This document shows positions 10,571 through 23,625 of a stretch of 64,000 nt of DNA, piece by piece. The position numbers and the translations under genes were made by a program. Origin of the DNA: Bostrychus sinensis (lineage: Eukaryota > Chordata > Actinopteri > Gobiiformes > Eleotridae). Location: positions 35,021,148 to 35,085,147 of the forward strand of contig CM036245.1 of NCBI GenBank assembly GCA_020698575.1, given 5' to 3'. Each line of letters opens with the position of its first letter. Within the stretch, counting starts at the first letter, position 1. The notes under the pieces are model-generated. The model made no database searches and was not told the DNA's origin. It saw only the letters and a program-made list of their open reading frames with translations.

Positions 10571-11569
10571 TACATGCAGCAATACACTAAAATGGACTGC
10601 AGAATAAGAAATAGGATGACTGGTCAGGCTAGTGTGATAATATTTAGCAGTCAATATTCTAAACTTTTTTTTTTTTTTTTAAACGTAAAGCACAAGAAAA
10701 GTTTAAGATCCAGCTCCAGAGGTTTATACTTAACCTACATAGCACTAAGACCTCTGACACCAGTACTCTTCAGCCTATCAGCAACAAATAAAACCTACAT
10801 TAGCATACAGTGAGTATGTGATACTTCACATCTTTTGGTTTGACAGTTTACCTCATCAGACTCTCAGCGCTCACTTGCGGCTAAAAGTTCCCACAAATGT
10901 AGTGTTGCCTATAAATTTAAGAGGGTCGAATTAAAGTTTAACAGTTCCAGGCAGGGTATCTCCACCGTGAGCACACTGCATGTCACAAAGCAATCGCACG
11001 CATGTGAGGAGAGCGTGAGACCCAGACCGCAGCGTAGCCCTCCCCACGTCATTTAAGACAATAGTTTATCCTCTTAAATCATCATTAAGCATACTTCCAG
11101 ATGCTTTGGAGGGGAACCATCCGAAAACAGCCGCGTGTGCTCTCTGCAACGGCAAACAAAAATACAGGAAGAGTTGAAACACGGTAAATCAGTGCTGCCT
11201 GGGAATTACAAACATTAGTCACATCTAACAAAATGGGCCATATGGAAATGATTGCCGGGATCTTTTAATGTGTCATATCTGCTGTCTGTCAAAAGCATTA
11301 GTTGGTTTAAGAAACAGCTATCAATCTTCATAATGTACTCTTGGATGCTACATGAACAGTAATATAATTGTTTTTTTGGTATTTATAAGGGAGATTAATA
11401 TTACAGTATTAGAATAAGGATTAGGACATACTGATGGTCTGTCACTTTGGAAACAATGTTGAATAATGCTAAACTTGTCCTGTTTTTATAATGTAAAAAC
11501 TCAATTCCCCAGAAAGTTGGCAAACATCCTTTCTTTTTCTTCTGCTTATTCTCATGAAGGGTCGTGGTT
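10571..11569. other. No gene seen
   Basis: It has a T run at about 10665-10680. The stretch 11200-11340 is repeat-free. No exon signal. Confidence 0.5.
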
Positions 11570-11830
11570 GACTGACTGAAGCCTATTCCAGCTACTATGG
11601 GTCTCAGACATACACAGATAGATAACCATTCCCTCACATTTATTCATATGGGGCAATTTTAGGGTCACCATTTTGCTCATCACAGGAAGCAAAAGTACCC
11701 AGAGGTGTACATGATACCATGAGAAGGACATGCAAACGCCACCCAGAATGATCTTGTGACGGTCGGCCCGAGGACTGATCCCATGACGTCCTTGCTGGGA
11801 GGTAAGAGCACTAACCGCTCTGCCACCAAA
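11570..11830 (-). repeat. L2-type repeat fragment
   Basis: It contains CCTATTCCAGCTACTATGGG, GGGGCAATTTTAGGGTCACC, GGACATGCAAACGCCACCC and GGTAAGAGCACTAACCGCTC TG. All are typical of L2-derived dispersed repeats; the mix of segments suggests a degraded copy. Confidence 0.55.
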
Positions 11831-12019
11831 ATGCAAAAAGTGTAATAAAAACAAACAAAAAAACTAACAAAAATAAACAATGTAATAATCGGCACATTAC
11901 AGAAAACCACATTTTATTATCCATAGAACATATTTTTAAATAAAATTTTATTAAATCAGGAAAGTCCCATTGAAACCCACATTTCATACAAATACAATAA
12001 AACAGATAGGCGTTAAGGA

Positions 12020-12299
12020 CAAATATATAAAATTTTTAAAGTGATGGCACCAACACATCTCAAAAAAAGTTGGGACTGGGGCATCAAAAGGCTTCAAAAG
12101 TAAATTAATCCTTTGGAAATTCTTTTTAGGGTTCATGGGTGGCTGGAGCCAAGCAACTGTTGGACAGAGGTGGGGTACAACCTGGACAGTGGCCCGAAAG
12201 AAACCCTGGAAAACATGGAGGACATTCAGACTACACTCCAGGCCAAGGATAAAACCCACAAAGTTCTTGCTGAGAGGTAGGAGCGTTAACCACAATCAT
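12020..12299 (+). repeat. L2-type repeat tail
   Basis: TGGACAGAGGTGGGGTACAA, CCTGGACAGTGG, CCTGGAAAACATGGAG and GAGAGGTAGGAGCGTTAACC follow the order of the L2-derived fish tail. The preceding ACATCTCAAAAAAAGTTGGG is also repeat-like. Confidence 0.6.
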
Positions 12300-12799
12300 G
12301 CAAAAGGGATTTTGCTCTGTGGCATTTTTTCAACTACACCGAAAATGCATTTGTGTAAAAAGACATTTCAATAATAATAATAATAATAATAATAATATTC
12401 CTTGAGTGACAGATTCTGAAATGACTCACTCCCTGCATAAATGCTGCGCCAATTTCTTCTCAGTCTGAGGGCCTTCATTTAGGCGTAAACACTAGAACTC
12501 TCAAGAGGAAGTATTTTTAAGTCCAAAACAAGCCAGGAAAAGGTAAACAGACTTTGGGGTATGATTAAGTTAAGTGTGTCAGCGCTCATATGCATTCAAA
12601 GCATAAATTGCTGTATGTTTTTTGACAAATGCTTCTGCAGTAATGGCATGAGAGTGAGGCCTCAAAACCAAATGCTGTTGGCTGTGCTACTGACATTACT
12701 AAGACTGGATACTTTTACTTAAGCAGTTTACATTTTGATTTTTTTTTTCTAAAAGAAAACCATGTACTGTAACTATGCTCATTTCTTCACTGTTTTGAT
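12300..12799. other. No gene seen; (ATA)n
   Basis: It contains an AAT trinucleotide run at about 12370-12398. The rest is anonymous. Confidence 0.6.
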
Positions 12800-13075
12800 T
12801 GCATTTTTCTCTATGGAGCTCCCCCTACATTTCGGAGTAAAGCAAATGCTAAAGTAAAGCAGTAAATACTCACTCAAGTCCATTTTAGTCCTGTGTGACC
12901 CCTCGCTCAGCTTGACTTGTTTCTTCCTCCTCGTATCTGTACAAATGTTTCTTCTGCCTTTTAGCTGCTGTCATAATAAAAACCTGCTAAATGTAGCCAT
13001 TGCTAGTGTGTTGTTGTGGCTAACTGAGACTTGTGTTGAGACTTCAGGGACACTGGGTCGGTGCTCCCATCCTTG
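12800..13075. repeat. Dispersed repeat A, copy 1
   Basis: See 34005-34260: shared blocks AGCTCCCCCTACATTT, CCTCCTCGTATCTGTACAAA and ACACTGGGTCGG in the same order. It lies just left of the telomere-like repeat. Confidence 0.55.
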
Positions 13076-13084
13076 CATGCAGGT

Positions 13085-13108
13085 TTAGGGTTAGGGTTAG
13101 GGTTAGGG
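13085..13108 (+). repeat. Interstitial telomere repeat (TTAGGG)x4
   Basis: Four exact tandem TTAGGG units, preceded by GGT and followed by CAGG. Confidence 0.95.
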
Positions 13109-13237
13109 CAGGCTTATGCACCATCATCAGTCATCATACTGACTCCAAAACTGTTTGAGGTAAAACATTTACATTAGTAAGTAAGTTACATTACTAAGAA
13201 AATTTTTTTGAGTATACTATTTTTAAAACCACCTAGT

Positions 13238-14614
13238 GGGTCATTCCATGCCAAATCACCCAGGGGTTCCCAGGTTACCATCTCAGAAAAAATTGAAAAA
13301 ACACTCCGATGTGGTACTACCAAAGTTAAACAAGTGTGCAAAATTTTAGAGCTGTACTGACAATACTTACTGAGATATGTGCATTTGAAATATAGGCAAA
13401 GTTTTTTATATTTTTTGAAAATGTGTTTTCGCCTGATTTTGAAGAAGCATTATAAGCTACTTGATGTGGTTAAAAGCATGATTTTTTTTTACATGGCAAA
13501 CTGAACCTATATTTCCATTGTGAAATATCACCAACGCACAATTTATTATAAATTGGTAAAAATGGTCAAAAGTCAAACATCTGTGGTGACTTTAAGGATC
13601 AGCTGTAGGGAACTGGCTGGGCATAGGGTACTGAACAAGTTTGATCTGATGTATTAGAACAGCCCCAACCACCAAAAATCTGCTAATTATTAGACCAAGC
13701 ACAAACCCTATGCCCAGCCAGTTCCCCACAGCTGATCCTTAAAGGCCCATATTATGCTGTTTTTTGTGTCTTTTAAATGAATTTAGGACACCTCTAGATC
13801 AGCATCTTACATTTTGTTGGTCAGAAAACGCAATCATTATTGAAAAAAAGCCCTATTTGAAGAAACTCATCATTTGACTGAAACGCTCAGATATGGTCTC
13901 TGTCACTTTAAGAGCCCTCGGCCCAGCTGCTGTCATGCCCCTTCACATGTGCTGCTGCAACAGTGCAGTCCGTGGTGGGTTTGTTTGGTTGCTGCAGGGG
14001 AGGTGTGAGCTGAACAGGACTGGGCCATGAGGGGGGAGAGGCGTGCTCAGGTGCAAATGGCAGACATCGGTGAAAGAAGACATTTCTGTCCTTTCAGGAA
14101 GTCAGCATAAATAAATCGAGGATTACTCAAACATGCATGACTGAAACCAAAACACAACACCAGGTATGTTTTTGATGCAGGAACAACAAGGTAGAAAGCT
14201 CAGAAAAGTCGATTTTGCATAATAGGCCCCCTTTAAAGTTGCCACAGATTTTTGGCTTTTGGCAATTTTTACCAATTTATAATAAATTGTGTGTTGGTGA
14301 TATTTCACATCTGACATCAAAAAGTGAAAATATAGATTCAGTTTGCCATGTAAAAACAAAATCTGGCTTGTCCCTGAACCAGTAGCTTATAATGCTTCTT
14401 CAAAATCAGACAAAAACACATTTTCAAAAAAATGTAAAAAGTGGGCCTATATTTCAAATGCACATATCTCAGTAAGTATTGTCAGTACATACCTGAAATT
14501 TTGCACATTTGTTTAACTTTGGTAGTACCACATCTGATATATTTTTTTATTTTTTTCTGAGATGGTGACCTGGAGAAGTATTCAGAATCTGGGTGACTTG
14601 GCATGGAATGAGCC
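13238..14614. mobile_element. Palindromic foldback element with nested insertion
   Basis: The outer ends GGGTCATTCCATGCCAAATC and (inward from the right) GGCTCATTCCATGCCAAGTC begin long inverted arms: 13238-13640, and 13697-13740 plus 14237-14614. Matching inner segments include AGTTTGCCATGT / ACATGGCAAACT and CAGTTCCC / GGGAACTG. The right arm is split by a TTAA-flanked element at 13743-14232. No coding. Confidence 0.75.
13743..14232. mobile_element. TTAA-flanked element nested in foldback
   Basis: TTAA lies at 13739-13742 and 14233-14236. The ends AGGCCCATATTATGC and (inward) AGGGGGCCTATTATGC are inverted repeats. TTAA duplication is the hallmark of piggyBac-type insertion. About 490 bp, non-autonomous. 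The GTATGTTTTTGATG text near the right end also occurs at about 36198-36211. Confidence 0.7.
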
Positions 14615-15589
14615 CTGTATAATCCAAGAAGCATACACAGACTGCAGCTAAATCAAGCAAGCTATTTAAGAAATCCACCAGTCTTTAGTCTTTTCACTGG
14701 TGTGTTGATGTTTTTATGAATGCATTGGCTAGCATGCACAAGCTGTGGTGAAGATACACACGAAAGCCTGTTGTTTGTTACTTAATCCTGTTTACTAGAG
14801 CTTCTCATGCAATTTGTAGGCCATTCACATTCCTAGTTATACTTGTTTAAAGGCTTGTAGAATTGTAGCAGGACATGTAATTAGCCTATTTGGTTTGTTC
14901 TCTAAAGATCATGAAAGTTAATATTACTTCAGTGCCAGTTGTGCGGCAGCCTTTGCAACAGCTGCATCAATATTTTTTTATTTTTTGTATTTATTTTTTT
15001 GCCAGGTTTTAATTTGAGCAGAGTGGAACATTTGTTTATGCTATTTGGAGGCACAGTAGTGTAAATGAATTTTATGACTCACACATTTTTTTTTTAAATG
15101 TTCTATTTTTCATTCTCAAATTCAAAACATGTTTAGAACTTACATATTCACCTGTTGCTGAATCCAATAGCACTTCAATACAACACAAAGTTTGAACCTA
15201 GAACTTTATAAACATTATGGATTGTGACCATTTTACAGCGCAAGCATTTAATATAAGTTTTTATTACATTGCTAATTAATATCTTTTTATAGTGCGCTTA
15301 AAAAATAAAGTAGTGCAAAAAAACTAATTATGAAACTTATTTTACTCACCCACACTACTGTCATGAGTTAACCTCATGCTAAAAATGAAACTTCTGATGA
15401 TTACATTTGATACATTTGTTCTCATATACTATTGAGCTCATGTTTCTGCAATAGAACACATTTCTATTGTTTAACAAACTTTCAAAATAAGCTCATTATT
15501 GTTACTACATTATTGTTTTATTATAGATACTGTGTGTGTGTGTATACATAACAACATACTCTGTGGTAGTGGAGGTGACAGCAGCAATC
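14615..15589. other. No gene seen
   Basis: AT-rich non-coding sequence with short T runs. A TGTG run lies at 15531-15542. Confidence 0.55.
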
Positions 15590-15652
15590 TCAGCGTGTCT
15601 TATTCATTTAGCCTGTGCGCAAACCTTTGATAAATCTGGCCCCTGGTGTTCA
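15590..15652. mobile_element. Terminal remnant of family D transposon
   Basis: CTTATTCATTTAGCCTGTGC followed by AACCTTTGATAAATCTGGCC matches the right ends of 44574-45777 and 51431-52554. Confidence 0.5.
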
Positions 15653-15829
15653 ACTGACAGGACACCGACAACCTTCAGAAAGGTTGAATTTTGTGGTGTT
15701 TATAATCTGTTTTCATATCATGAACTTAAAAAAAACAAAAAACAAAAACAACCTGTTTATTTGTGATGTCACCGCTCTAGCCTGGCATCATGGCCATTGG
15801 TCCGAACTGATCTGGTATGCAAAGCAAGA
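15653..15829. other. Spacer between two transposon remnants
   Basis: Short anonymous stretch with A-rich text at 15727-15752. Overlapping frames are not recognisable. Confidence 0.5.
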
Positions 15830-15837
15830 ACGCACAT

Positions 15838-16827
15838 TAGGGCTGTGCCAAAATCGAATCTAAAGTTAAAGCGTGATTAAGTACAGGGTTGATTTTGGTG
15901 ATAAGCTTAGAGCCCTTTTATCCGATATGGCTTCTACCAGACTTTGCATCAGCAGACAAAGGAGAGGCTGAGGAGTGTACTTAGCCTATGCTTATTGTTA
16001 CGGTACACCTGTTATAGCATGAGCCAGAGAGAACTGGAGTTTAGAGGAATAAACAACTAAGGAACTACCTATTTAAATATAAAAAAGCATTAAAAAAACA
16101 AAACAAGCGGTGACGGCAGCAACTCCGTCTGTAGCAAGAGAGCTAATAGAGGAGCTGAGCTAACGTTATCATTTGCTGTGCTGCACAAAAACAGCAGTCC
16201 ATACAATAATTTGTTGCTGAAATTAATCCATAGGGCTAACAGGCAAAACTGTTCATATGTATTTCACCCATTCTAACACTGCGGAAATGCCAGCTTTGGA
16301 AGCGAGGTGCACACGCCGTGGTTTGCAGTAGAGCCGAAGAAGTGCACAGCTGTGATGTGTCACTGCCGCATCTTGTGACTTGAAAAAGCTTTGTGATCAG
16401 TGCAGAGTTTAAAATATGAGATTTAACTGTGAATAGTCTGAGAAAATGAGAGGCCCAGAAAATGAGTGGAGAGACAGGGCAGTGCTAGAAAAAGGCAGGA
16501 GCTTTTTCCTGCTCTCATCATTCGAGCTGCACTCCAGACCTTCAGAGCAATGAACTGGGCGTTTTCAGTCGTTTTAAAACTAAAACATATCAGCTTGCCT
16601 CTTTTGTTTAAATGATTACAGTTATTATTGTATAAAAACTAAAACTTGCAATGAAAGACTCAATATTGAATCCCTCACTTTTGTGTTACATTAAAATCTA
16701 GAGATGAATCAAAGCCATGATTATTAGTTTTTAATTGTAAACATAAAATCAAATAAAAAAATCAAGATTGACCAATATGGGGGAAAAAAAAAAGTGATTA
16801 ATTTTTTTGCCATATTGCCCAGCCCTA
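15838..16827. mobile_element. hAT-like non-autonomous transposon with 8-bp target duplication
   Basis: Termini are TAGGGCTGTGCCAAAATCG on the left and, read inward, TAGGGCTGGGCAATATGGC on the right. It is flanked by ACGCACAT (15830-15837) and ACACACAT (16828-16835), an 8-bp duplication with one mismatch, as expected for hAT elements. About 990 bp, no transposase frame. Confidence 0.75.
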
Positions 16828-17089
16828 ACACACATGCTTGCGGGCTGTAGTGCACCTGCTCTATGGGCTGCACAATGTAGAAACAACCCGGAAGACAGAA
16901 GACATTTTTGGCATCATGCCCCAATGAACATGGCCATTAAAAACCATGGCGGCTGCAGCATTATTCACTATCCAGGTTATTAGGTATATAAAAATATTTA
17001 ATTAACCTAAAATCAGAACAAAAGGAGGAAAACATCCATTTCCTTCACAGTCCACAGAGGTTTTTCAGGGAGGTGAGGGGTAGTATCAG

Positions 17090-17220
17090 AATCGAGTTTA
17101 TAGGTAGGTAGGTTGGTAGGTTTATTTGTCACATACCCAAAAGTACAGTGAAATGTGTTTGGAGCAAGCCTCCGAGTCGCAGCTACTATGATCACTACCA
17201 CACCCTCTTCAGATAGTTAA
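17090..17220. repeat. Retroelement-type fish repeat fragment
   Basis: ATCAGAATCGAGTTTATAGG, then GTTTATTTGTCACATACCC and ACAGTGAAATGTG are wording I recognise from dispersed fish repeats; GTAG-type repeats precede it. Confidence 0.4.
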
Positions 17221-20200
17221 ATACAGTAATAAGCAGTCATGCTAGTATTGATAGCGATATTAACACTGGTATCGATACTATGACCCCTAATAAGATTCCC
17301 TGAATTCACCCTTGAACTCCTTCATGCGCCCTGAAAAACCTTAAAGAATTCTTTAATGGTAAGTTAATCTATTTGACCTAGCAGTAAACAACCCTCTTTT
17401 TATCTAATTATTCAAAAACACAGTTTGCACTTATATATGACATGGGTCGAGTTGTTTGGGGTCTGTTCTTTCACTTTGTCACCAGCACTTTGGACCTTTT
17501 CAGCCTCCACTCTGTAGCTACACCACAGTGGCTGTCCAACTGTGGCACTCATTAAAAGCCAAGCTGCTTCACAGATGTGCCTCTGCTGGTCCAAGAACAG
17601 CCCTTGTATCAGCTCTGCACGAATAACTACAGCTTCTGCCAACACCAAGTCCTCTGCACTTTTTATCAAGGACCGTACATCCCCTACTGCTGACTGCTGG
17701 TGTTCAAAGTGATATGTAAATCATTACGAAAGTGGAATTTTTGAAGACTTGTACATTTAGATAAAATGTCTGGGACTGTCTTGCAACCTAGTTTAAGTGG
17801 TGGACTTACATAGCACACTTCTGTACACTGAGTTCTGTTGTCACAATAAGCCCTTTACACACAGTTCCTCCCAAACATTTCAGGAGGAGGGCCTTCCAAT
17901 TATTTCAGGACCTATTAAAGGAGCATATCTGAGTGCTGTGGCAGGGTGTGCATTTGTGCGGCTGTTAGCAACACAAAGCTAACAGATAATTGAGCATAGT
18001 CCTTTGCTGTGGTGATGGATTAAGTACAGAAATGAGCAATGAGTACTTTAACAAACGTACAACATAAACAGCAAAAGTTGTGGAGCGTACAAGGCTCGCA
18101 TCGAGGCATGCATGTCATTGTCTGACCGTGTCTTCTCACATCTCCACAGGGCGTGCCCAGATGCGGTAACTTATCAATCACAGAGTTATAAAGTAGGTTA
18201 CTGTTGATAGCAAGAGGGAGAATTATTTAACATTCTATACAGCAGCACAATTAAAGCAAAAAAGCTTTGGCTGCTCCCTTTCTCTTTAGGGGTCACTCAC
18301 CACAGTGAATCATTTGCAGCGATACTTTGACAGTTTTTACAATGGAAGCCCTGCCTGACGTAACGAGCAACATACTGTGAAAGGAATTATGGGTGCCCCT
18401 GACCTCCTGCACAAATGGCAGGGGAACTAACCACTAACATTAAGCTCTATACAGTTGCTCAACTCTATGGTGTTAAAAAGTACATCTATACTAAATCTAT
18501 ATCTATTGAAAACAGTTGGTAGAAAAAAAGCTACACCTGTTCCACTGTTCAGGAAATTCTGTTGTATATTACATCAAAAACTCTAAAAGTCTCATTTAGA
18601 TATGAAAAAAAAAAAAGCAGTATGCTGCTGACAGATGTAATGCACTGTACTGAGGAAGTAAAGAAATGCAGTTCTACTGTATGCATCTCTGTAATATGCA
18701 TATACTGTAGTGTCAAATATAATGGCGTAAATTGAGCTTTGTGTAATCAAATCAGGATAGCTGAAATCAGTACATCATGCACATAGATTTATGTTTTCAT
18801 TGGATATTATTGTACATGGATATGTATATTTTAACTATTTAATAATTATTCCTTTTAAATATTAATTATTTTAGACTACTACAATTGCACAATAAATTGA
18901 TAAACTGTACCATTTTTAAAGCATTTTAACTTTAAACTATTTTAATTAGATTGTGAATTTGATTTAATGCAATAGTTATCCAACTAATTAAATTAAATAA
19001 CATTTAGTTGATTTTACTAATTGGTACTTAACTTTATTGATGGTGTCAAAAAAGTACCTTTTATCTATAAAATTTAATCATCTGAAGACATTTTTAATTA
19101 TTATCTTTATGAATTCACTTTTTTAATTATAAAGTTACATTTAATTACTTATTCAATTAATTGTTTAAATATAATTTTATATATATCAATCATCTAGTTT
19201 TATCTAGTCATACAATTACAAGCTTAAACTAAAGAAAAAAAAAGCCTTTTTAAGCCTGTTCATTTTAATAGAGGCATCTAATGGCACCTACTAATGTGCA
19301 AAACATTAATGTTAACATTAATGTGCAAACATCGGATAGTGAAGTATGAGAGAAGTGGTTAAAAACTTAAGGTGTTTTATAGTTTCTGTTGAAAATTTGT
19401 GAGAATTCAATCAAAAATCACTTAATTTTTACAAAATTTAAACCAGCCTAAGCTACAAGTTTGCCACTTGAGAATGTTTGGATATATACACACAAAGATA
19501 TTTTTAATCAAAAACACAAAATGTACATTGTTTTTAACTGTTTCTGTGGCTTTACTGCTCTGTCTTAGTAAAAAAAAAACTCTCTTCTGTCAGCACGTGA
19601 TAAAATGTTTCACTGTATGAATTCAGCAGTTAGTGATTCATTTATTACTAAATTAATTGTTGCAGCCTTACTTTAGAATTAGGAAAACAACTTTTTTATT
19701 TTTACCTGTTCCAAATTTTTTGGATAGAAAATGAAGCGATGTACTTAACGTAACATTAGTACTGTGTCCACTTTTGACTAGGTTATGCAACAGACTGCAA
19801 TTTCTTGAGTTAATATCTCTTTATTTATTATTACATTTGGGGATTCTCATGAATTCCTATGGGATTTCTGATCTGGTTAAGTAAAGTTTTTAACAATGCA
19901 CTCGGAGAAAATGAGGTGAAACATATCTGTCCAACACTTCAGAACCTTCAAAAGTCCAGATTTGAGTTAGTCTTTAAAGAATCATGAGCCACTTCCCTCT
20001 GTGAATACTAAAACACTCTTTGAAGTTTTAAACTGCAACTTTCTCATCAGCTCGATCCACTGCAGACCACAGAGACCCGGCTATGTCTGCAAGTTCAGCT
20101 CCAGCACTTCCCAACCTCAAAACTCAGAAATAAACTTTATAGGGATTCACTTTATCAATACATAAAAAAAATGCACCTAGTTTGTCATGTGCAAAACCTT

Positions 20201-20489
20201 TTCTTGTTGTGCACTGGTCCATGTTGTACTTGGATTTATAGATTCTTTCAAGTTCTTGTTTGTTCAGTCTAGAACTTTGAGTGCTATTTGAGTACATAAT
20301 TATTTTGTCTGAGTTTCAAGTAAAATCTAATTATTTTTTTCTAATAATGGATTTACATCTGTTTCATTTGTTCAATCATGCCTTTATTTATCTTGTAACA
20401 AAGCGTTTCCAAGTTAAGAAATTAGTGTGTTAGTATGTATTGCACATGCTACATAGAGTTTGATTTATTAGCTGTACAATTGCTTTGTA
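17221..20489. other. No gene seen; very AT-rich
   Basis: Long anonymous stretch; 18830-19200 is almost entirely A/T. Short frames at 17412-17669 and 17797-17982 have no domain. Confidence 0.6.
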
Positions 20490-20820
20490 TCCTTGACAAT
20501 GTCACAAAATTATTACACAGTATACAAAATGTCAGCAGCTATTTATAAAAAAAACAAAAAAAACATAACTTATGTCCACATGCTGTATATTTGGATATAT
20601 ATCAGTTTAGCAGCAAAAGCCAGTTTTACTAAGAAAAAGTCTGTTTGTTTGAATGTAGTTGTTACATCAGCCATCAACTGGACTCCACTGTTGCTAAAAT
20701 AGCAACAGGACAAAGAGAAAAATCCCACAGAGGACTGAACAACAACGCGGACTTCAGCAGAATCAACAGGTTATGAAGGAAAGCACTAATTGCCGTTAAT
20801 CAGGTGAGCGAAGTTATAAA
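20490..20820. repeat. Dispersed repeat B, copy 1
   Basis: It is related to 50060-50290: both contain GTTGCTAAAATRGCAACA-like text, GAACAACAACRYRGACTT and AATCAACAGGT. No protein domain is visible. Confidence 0.45.
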
Positions 20821-22379
20821 ATTATCTCTGTATTAGCTCTTTATTGCCCGCACTGCCTGGGTTATTTTTAATAGATTATCTTATGGTTTTGTGAGACGTG
20901 CTGCAGATCAATGGCTCTGATAGGTAGATAGAGCTTTCACACCAAGTACTACCTCAGAAAATATTTTGCATTCCAAGTACCATCTTTAATGAAAGCCTAA
21001 AAACCTAAATCATGATTAACCCAGGTCTAATCCAAAAGGATAAAACAGGTATTAACATAGAAACATGCATTACTAAAGGACAGAACTGTGACTAAACAAG
21101 GTCTAAACCAGTTTTTTACCCAGTGCTAAACTGAGATAAAACCAGGTCTAAACAAACCAAGAGTAAACAGGACTAAGTAGAGGCCTACACCTATAAATGA
21201 GGCAGGAGTAATAATTGGCATTATTTCACTTACCTAGCATGACTATGGTTTAACAAACATGATTGGTAAAAAGAATTATAAAATCATTAGATCATTATAA
21301 GATCATTAGAAATACCCAAAAAATTTGGAGCTGAATAAGGCTGTTTTTAGGTACCAGAAAGGCTTTAGAGCACAGATGTCTGCCCTTTTTCACAAAGATA
21401 TTAGCAGGGATTTTCTAGTTCAGGGGTGAATATTCTATTCAACCACAAAGGCCGTACATCTTATGGTAATTAATCAAACTTTATTAACAGCCAAAATTAG
21501 TTTCATGAGTTTCATTGCTGACCCCTTTGGCTGGAGTAAGTATCTGGGTCTGGAGATATTTCAGGATTAGGACAGTGTTCCAAATCTACACAAAAACCTT
21601 TAGATTTCTTATAGGCTCATTCTTGCAGTCTTGACTTTTCCAGAAAATGTCCTCATCATCCTACTACTGCATTTCCAATATCACTGAGATAGCCAAATGG
21701 TCTAGTTTTACACTTTTTTTTTTTTGTTTTGTTTTTTTTTTAATATAATTTTTGCCCCTTTTTGGTAGAATTGGGTTCAGTTTCCTGAGGGCCCCAAGTC
21801 CAGTCACAGTGTAACTTTGCACAGTTCCCAAGCCTGGATAAATTAAGGAAAAGGAATCCATCTTAAAAAATAGGGGTACATTTATTTTGGTTACATTTTT
21901 AATAACAGAAAAGGAGTAAAGGTATCATTGGCAGTGTTGTGGGTGGGGGAATATTGTGTAGTGTACCATTAAACATAGAAGTTTTTCTTCGAGTATTGTT
22001 GACCAATAAATAAATAATCTCTTGGCTATTCTATAACACGTGTACATTTTAAAACAGCCAACTAAGTTTGAGCTGACTCATGAAATGCACTCAAACACCA
22101 GCTGCTGTATCCTCAAATGTAAATCAATACTAAAAGTAAGCTGAGTACTTATTGACAGACTGCTGCCATGTACAATAGTGCCGGATAGTTCTAAAAAATA
22201 AAATGACGAGCACCATGCAGGGAATACATTTAAAATGATATGCTTGTTGATATTTCTACATTGCCGTCAGCAGTTATAATATTTTTCATGTGTTTCACTT
22301 TGGTCGCAACTTTTACTGTGATTTTCTCACTTTTAAGAATGTACATACTTTAACATTGAGGTAAAATTGTCATTTTTAC
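20821..22379. other. No gene seen
   Basis: AT-rich non-coding sequence with an interrupted T run at 21713-21742. Confidence 0.6.
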
Positions 22380-22649
22380 TCACATAGTTGTAGCACTAGC
22401 GGTAGCAATAGTGTTAGTTATAGCAGTGGTTGTAGTTGTAATATTAGTACTAGTAGTAGCATTAGCAGTAGTAGAAGTAGTGGTGAAAAAAAATGCACTT
22501 TTTGCTCTTGTGACAAAGGTGCTAGTAATAGTTGCCGCAGTAGTTTGGAAGTAGTATGTAACGGTGGTAGAAACTGTACTAGTAGTAGCACTACTACTAA
22601 TTGTAGAAGATGTAATCGTAGTTATAGTCGTTGAAAAACTGATAATAGT

Positions 22650-22795
22650 AGCATTAACACATTCAAACAGACAAGGAGGGTAAAGTGTCTTGCCCAAGGA
22701 CACAACGGCAGTATGCAATTCTGGTAGCAGGATTTGAACTGCCATTCTTGCATTTACTGGGCAAACGGCTCTACCAACTGAGCCACTGCCACAAA
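22650..22795 (-). repeat. L2-type repeat tail
   Basis: It contains AAAGTGTCTTGCCCAAGGAC, ATTTGAACTGCCA and TCTACCAACTGAGCCACTGC, the familiar end of fish L2-derived repeats, inside the TAG array. Confidence 0.65.
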
Positions 22796-22882
22796 TAGTG
22801 GTAGTAGTAGTCGTCAAGCCTGTTAAAGCAGTAAGAGTAGTCAGGCCCGTAGTAGTTGTAGTTTGGTGTCTGCAAAAACATC

Positions 22883-23248
22883 ATGCTAATTTTTTACAGG
22901 GCAGCCATAGAGTCCATACTTAGGTACTGCATTACCAGCTGGTTTGGAAACCTCACAGTTAAATCCAAGACTCAAATTCTCAGCCTGGTGAAAACGGCAG
23001 GCAAAATGATGGGTATCTCAGCCCCACTCATTCCACAGCATCTGTTTGAGCAGGCAACCATCAGGCAGGCTGAAAACATTTTGTCTGACACATCACATGT
23101 GCTTGCCTCAGAATATGTGCCGATGATCACAGGGAGGAGGTTCAGGGTTCCTCTGTGTAAACACAATCGCTTTAAACACTCGTTCATCCCTCTGTCAATC
23201 AAACTGCTCAACGAACAGCGAGCACAAAGAAACAGAAGGCTAAAATGA
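22883..23248 (+). pseudogene. LINE (non-LTR retrotransposon) RT C-terminal fragment
   Basis: A 121-codon frame reads FYRAAIESILRYCITSWFGN, later LVKTAGKMMG, and GRRFRVPLCKHNRFKHSFIP. I recognise this as the region after the reverse transcriptase fingers/palm at the end of fish non-LTR retrotransposons. The RT catalytic FADD block lies upstream in the family and is absent here, so the copy is 5' truncated. The 3' UTR-like text runs to about 23475, ending GGGAGACAAATAAATATACC, which merges with the TAG repeat; such retrotransposons often end in short repeats. The clade (L2-, Rex- or related) is not decided. Confidence 0.75.
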
Positions 23249-23625
23249 GGTTCAGTTTATTTGTATGTGTTCATATGTGGACAGGTATGTCCATATATAT
23301 GGATGTATTTGCAGTATGCTTGAGATTCTGTGCACCGATATTAATGGATATGTTTTATTATGCAAGTTATTTAATATTTTTATAACTGTATTATATGCAT
23401 TGTACTGTATTGCAGCACTGCCCCTTTCTAAGACAAATTTCTCCTATGGGAGACAAATAAATATACCTTACCTTAGTAGTAGTAGTTAGGCCCATCGAAG
23501 TAGTAGTAGTAGTCGGGCCCGTCGAAGTAGTTAAAGTAACGTAGTTAAAGTAAGACCCGTTAAAATAGTAGTACTAGGTGTCGTCAGGCTCATTAAAGTA
23601 GTAGTAGTCTGGCATGTCAAAGTAG

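Noticed and set aside
22380..22817. Threonine-rich 145-codon minus-strand frame
   Set aside because: Low-complexity product of the TAG trinucleotide array.
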